A stretch of DNA of 46,659 nucleotides, taken from Bacteroidota bacterium. GTDB taxonomy: Bacteria; Bacteroidota; Ignavibacteria; Kryptoniales; JAKASW01. The position numbers were made by a program, and so were the translations under genes. The notes beneath the pieces are model-generated. The model saw only the letters and a program-made list of their open reading frames with translations, made no database searches and was not told the origin of the DNA. This document shows, piece after piece, positions 44,048-46,659 of this stretch. The first letter of the stretch is position 1, and each line of letters opens with the position of its first letter. The stretch covers positions 1 to 46,659 of the forward strand of contig JAJZNW010000074.1 of assembly GCA_021811615.1 (NCBI GenBank). Reading direction: 5' to 3'.

Positions 44048-44338
44048 ATGGGACGCACTGTACCTACATTTACGATGGTCATACACGAGCACGAGTCGAG
44101 GTGGAGTAAATTCCGGGCGGCGCTTAGGAAAGAGGACCAGGAGCTTCTCGACGATCTTTTCCGGGCACCGAAGATACATCTCGCCGCCTGCGCGTACGCC
44201 GTCAACCCTATACCTTTCGAGAACATAGTTATCTCCATGCTCCTTGAGGAAAGAAAACGTTCCGCGTCCCTGCAGAAGCGCGTTGAGGAGCTGGAGAGAC
44301 GTCTGGCGGCACCTGAGGGAAAACACGCAGAAAAATAA
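44048..44338 (+). CDS. 96-residue helical protein of the polymerase cluster
   Basis: A small, charged protein starting MGRTVPTF, with helical segments WSKFRAALRKEDQELLDDLF (residues 19-38) and NIVISMLLEERKRSASLQKR, then a C-terminal coiled-coil heptad pattern (LQKRVEELERRL). It begins 3 bases after the RecA-like stop codon with AGGTGAG upstream, so the two are co-translated. I recall haloarchaeal proteins of similar size that begin MGRTxPTYR and have the same ALRxxDQ and SMLLEQ-type segments, but could not check this. The function is unknown; an adaptor between the RecA-like protein and the polymerase is possible. Confidence 0.7.
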   Translation: MGRTVPTFTMVIHEHESRWSKFRAALRKEDQELLDDLFRAPKIHLAACAYAVNPIPFENIVISMLLEERKRSASLQKRVEELERRLAAPEGKHAEK

Positions 44339-44363
44339 TCTCTGTGTCCCTCTGTGCTTCTCT

Positions 44364-44413
44364 GTGTCACTCTGTGAAATAATTCAAGCCCGTGAAAAGA
44401 ATGTACCACAGAG
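44364..44413. repeat. CTCTGTG/CACAGAG repeat, copy 2
   Basis: GTGTCACTCTGTGAAAT (44364-44380) is identical to copy 1. Its complement CACAGAG (44407-44413) stands 37 bases after CTCTGTG (44370-44376), in the context AGAATGTACCACAGAG, nearly as in copy 1. The right arm runs into the GAGAGGTG ribosome-binding site of the polymerase gene, so folding could hide it. More CTCTGTG units lie just before, at 44338-44360. Confidence 0.7.
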
Positions 44414-44424
44414 AGGTGTCACGA

Positions 44425-46659
44425 ATGCACAAGCGAGGATGGCTGTTTGATCTCTATCCTTCGAGCAAAGGGATAACTCTCTGGATAATCGACGGCGACG
44501 GCGTGAAGACACGCGGTTACGTCCCGTTCATGCCCCGGTTCTACATGAACGTAAAGAACACAGACCGCGGCCGCGCAGAGATGCTCGCGCGAAAACTCCA
44601 CTGCTCCGTCACCGAAGGATGGGCCGGGAAAACCGAGATATATTCCGGCAAACGGATACCTGTGCTGGAAATCTCCGTCCCCGGCACGCTTCACTTCAGG
44701 GAAATTGTCCGCCGGTTCGAATACGAATTCCCCTATTACGTCTTCTTCGACTCCGATCTGACTCCCGCGCAGATGTTCCTGTATGAGAAGAATCTTTTCC
44801 CGCTGGCATTCGGTACTTTCACGTTTGCCGACGACGACAGGCTCGTGTCTATAGAGCTCGAAGACAGCTTCGACGCGATAGACTACGCGACCCCGCCGCT
44901 TAGCGTCATGACCATCGCCCCGTCGCGCACGGACATACAGCCGAGATATCAGTCCGGGCGCATCATTTCGCTCGAAGCCGGCTACGACGGCCGCGAGTAC
45001 ACGATAGAAGCCGATACGGCCGAAGAGCTGCTCACGCGGCTGAACGCGCACATCATGCGGTGCGACCCAGATGTGATATTGTCGAGGTACGGCGATTACA
45101 CTCTCTTCCCGCTTCTCGCCGACCTTTCGAGGAAGGCACGTATCCCGCTCCAGCTCAACCGCGACGCTTCTGCCGATTACACGCGCACCGCGGAAGTGAG
45201 CTACTGGAGTTACGGCCAGATAGTTCACCGCGCGGGGGCGTTCGAGCTCGCGGGACGTTGGCACATCGACGCGGAAAACTCGTTCATCATGGACCAGTCC
45301 GATCTTTCGGGTCTTCTCGACCTCGCGAGAATTACATGCATACCGGTGCAGCAGCAGGCACGGACGAGCATCGGGACCGGCCTCTCTTCGATGCAGCTCG
45401 CGTGGGCTTACCGTCACGACATACTCATCCCGGCGAAGAAGCAGGAGTGGGAGAAGTTCAAGACCGCGTCCGAACTTCTCCTCGCCGACAGGGGCGGTCT
45501 GATCTTTCTTCCGACGATGGGATACCACGAGCAGATCGCGGAGCTCGACTTCGCATCGATGTACCCGTCGCTCATGGCGATGCACAACATTTCGCCGGAG
45601 ACGATAAACTGCGGGTGCTGCGACAACCATGAAGTGCCGGAGCTCGGCTACACGATATGCAAGCGAAGGAGAGGAATCGTGCCCGAGACGCTCGGCGCCA
45701 TATTGAAAAAAAGGGCGGAGTACAAGAAGAGGGAAAAATCTGCCGCCGACCCGCAGACGAAGAACGAGTTTCACAAGCGTCAGACAGCGTTGAAGTGGCT
45801 CCTCGTGACGTGCTTCGGATACCTGGGCTACAAGAACGCCCGTTTCGGGAGAATCGAGGCGCACGAGTCGGTCAACGCCTTCTCGCGCGAGGCGCTTCTT
45901 CATGCCAAGAGGATTGCCGAGGATCGGGGATATTCAGTGCTGCACGGAATCGTCGACTGCCTCTGGCTGAAGAAGGAAGGCGCGACCGAGGAAGACTATA
46001 AAATCCTTTGCGATGTGATTAAGAAAGAGATCGGGGTGACGATCTCTCTCGAAGGGATATACAAATGGATATTGTTCCCGGCGTCGAGGATGGACGGCGA
46101 GATACCGACGGCAAACAGGTACGTCGGCGCGTACACGAACGGCGAAGTCAAGGTGCGCGGGCTCGAAGTGAGACGCGGGGATATTCCGCTATTTACTCGC
46201 AAGGTGCAGGGTGAAGTTATAGAGCTTATGTCGAAGGCTTCAGGTATTGAGGAATTGAAACTTCTCATTCCGGAGATCATGGAGGTTGTGAGATATCATC
46301 TCGAAATCCTGAAGAGTGGCCGCGTTCCGCCGCTCGAGCTTGTCGTCAGGCATACGATATCGAAAGACGCCGACGAGTATGAGAACAACAGTATGCAGGC
46401 GGTGGTGTCGCGGGCGATGGCGGAGGCGGGTGTCGCGCTCAAGCCGGGCGAGACGGCCGAGTATATCATCATCGATCACACGGGAAAGAAAAATCCGGTG
46501 AAGGCGAAGCCGTTTATCTTCTACAGGCCCGAGGACGGTTACGACGTCGAAAAGTACACCGAGATTACGATGAAATCCATCGAGATTTTGCTGGAACCTC
46601 TCGGATATAAAATCGAGGCAAAACCGCCGAAGAAAAGAAGGGTGATTCATTCGCGGTCC
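44425..46659 (+). CDS. Family-B DNA polymerase, exonuclease-dead (PolB2-like), partial at 3' end
   Basis: The first 745 residues are visible and the frame is open at the window edge. Motif A is Asp375 in LDFASMYPSLM. Motif B is RQTALKWLLVTCFGYLGYKN with Lys457. Motif C is HGIVDCLW, where the usual YGDTDS first Asp is Ile509 but the second, metal-binding Asp511 is kept. All three exonuclease motifs are lost: Exo I DIE is TIA (163-165), the Exo II Asp is Leu227 (YGDYTLFP), and Exo III YxxxD is FIMDQ (287-291). The alterations resemble archaeal PolB2/Dpo2, which I recall as damage-induced. ATG 44425 follows GAGAGGTG; in-frame ATG 44401 is less likely. Catalysis without proofreading, probably lesion bypass, is inference. 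Confidence 0.88.
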   Translation, partial: MHKRGWLFDLYPSSKGITLWIIDGDGVKTRGYVPFMPRFYMNVKNTDRGRAEMLARKLHCSVTEGWAGKTEIYSGKRIPVLEISVPGTLHFREIVRRFEYEFPYYVFFDSDLTPAQMFLYEKNLFPLAFGTFTFADDDRLVSIELEDSFDAIDYATPPLSVMTIAPSRTDIQPRYQSGRIISLEAGYDGREYTIEADTAEELLTRLNAHIMRCDPDVILSRYGDYTLFPLLADLSRKARIPLQLNRDASADYTRTAEVSYWSYGQIVHRAGAFELAGRWHIDAENSFIMDQSDLSGLLDLARITCIPVQQQARTSIGTGLSSMQLAWAYRHDILIPAKKQEWEKFKTASELLLADRGGLIFLPTMGYHEQIAELDFASMYPSLMAMHNISPETINCGCCDNHEVPELGYTICKRRRGIVPETLGAILKKRAEYKKREKSAADPQTKNEFHKRQTALKWLLVTCFGYLGYKNARFGRIEAHESVNAFSREALLHAKRIAEDRGYSVLHGIVDCLWLKKEGATEEDYKILCDVIKKEIGVTISLEGIYKWILFPASRMDGEIPTANRYVGAYTNGEVKVRGLEVRRGDIPLFTRKVQGEVIELMSKASGIEELKLLIPEIMEVVRYHLEILKSGRVPPLELVVRHTISKDADEYENNSMQAVVSRAMAEAGVALKPGETAEYIIIDHTGKKNPVKAKPFIFYRPEDGYDVEKYTEITMKSIEILLEPLGYKIEAKPPKKRRVIHSRS

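Noticed and set aside
43388..44326. 312-codon minus-strand frame
   Set aside because: It is antisense to the RecA-like and 96-residue genes, with biased His/Arg composition and no domain. The plus-strand proteins have coherent folds and operon spacing.
44419..45903. 494-codon minus-strand frame
   Set aside because: It runs antisense to the DNA polymerase gene, has the Arg/Val/Glu-rich look of a shadow frame in GC-rich third positions, and contains no domain; the plus strand carries full PolB motifs.
42479..46659. Mobile element or prophage origin of the polymerase cassette
   Set aside because: No integrase, transposase, terminal repeats, tRNA site or phage structural genes are visible beside it in the window; an element boundary beyond the right edge cannot be excluded.
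1..46659. tRNA or rRNA genes and insertion sequences
   Set aside because: No cloverleaf-like segments, rRNA signature stretches or transposase genes were recognised on either strand.

Overview
Organism. The window reads as chromosome of a Gram-negative FCB-group bacterium near Bacteroidota/Chlorobiota/Ignavibacteriota, with roughly half G+C by eye. A TonB receptor with a carboxypeptidase-D-like N-terminus paired with a DUF4249-type lipoprotein, and two Asp-box (BNR/VPS10-like) secreted proteins, fit that group. The visible promoters are E. coli-like (TTGACA-17-TATATT, TTGACA-17-TATCTT), unlike the -33/-7 promoters of class Bacteroidia, so a sister lineage such as Ignavibacteria is more likely. 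This placement is inference; there is no rRNA or marker gene here.

Layout. 1-3.6 kb: end of gltB, gltD, an ATP-pyrophosphatase of the Dph6-like family and a BNR lipoprotein. 3.6-12.4 kb (minus strand): a TetR-controlled operon with a LolA-like lipoprotein-sorting protein, four FtsX/LolC-type permeases that form a duplicated pair, one LolD/MacB-type ATPase and an outer-membrane barrel. 12.6-15.0 kb: a B12-binding radical SAM protein and two tandem bacteriohemerythrins. 15.3-18.3 kb: a hexuronate operon (KdgF-like cupin, kduI, kduD, UxuB-like SDR), followed by pdxB and small envelope proteins. 20.9-26.1 kb: TetR-regulated RND efflux adaptor and pump, with paired operators and a terminator inside the leader. 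26.4-29.7 kb: TonB receptor and DUF4249 lipoprotein. 30.0-36.4 kb: bioB-bioF-bioD-bioA, a ketoacyl synthase and a LacI regulator. 36.7-42.3 kb: a large BNR/VPS10-like protein, a 1-kb gap with strong hairpins, and a bacterial GH47 alpha-mannosidase.

Most notable system. From 42.4 kb to the right edge lies a LexA-like repressor with its own palindromic operator (GGTATAC-N4-GTATACC over its promoter), a RecA-fold protein whose Walker A and B motifs are both destroyed, a 96-residue helical protein, and a family-B DNA polymerase whose three exonuclease motifs are all lost. Its polymerase motifs are altered but keep both metal-binding aspartates. The layout parallels the LexA-controlled imuA-imuB-dnaE2 mutagenesis cassette but is built on a PolB. 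It is a good candidate for a damage-inducible, error-prone or lesion-bypass polymerase module. A CTCTGTG/CACAGAG repeat occurs just before the RecA-like gene and again over the ribosome-binding site of the polymerase gene.
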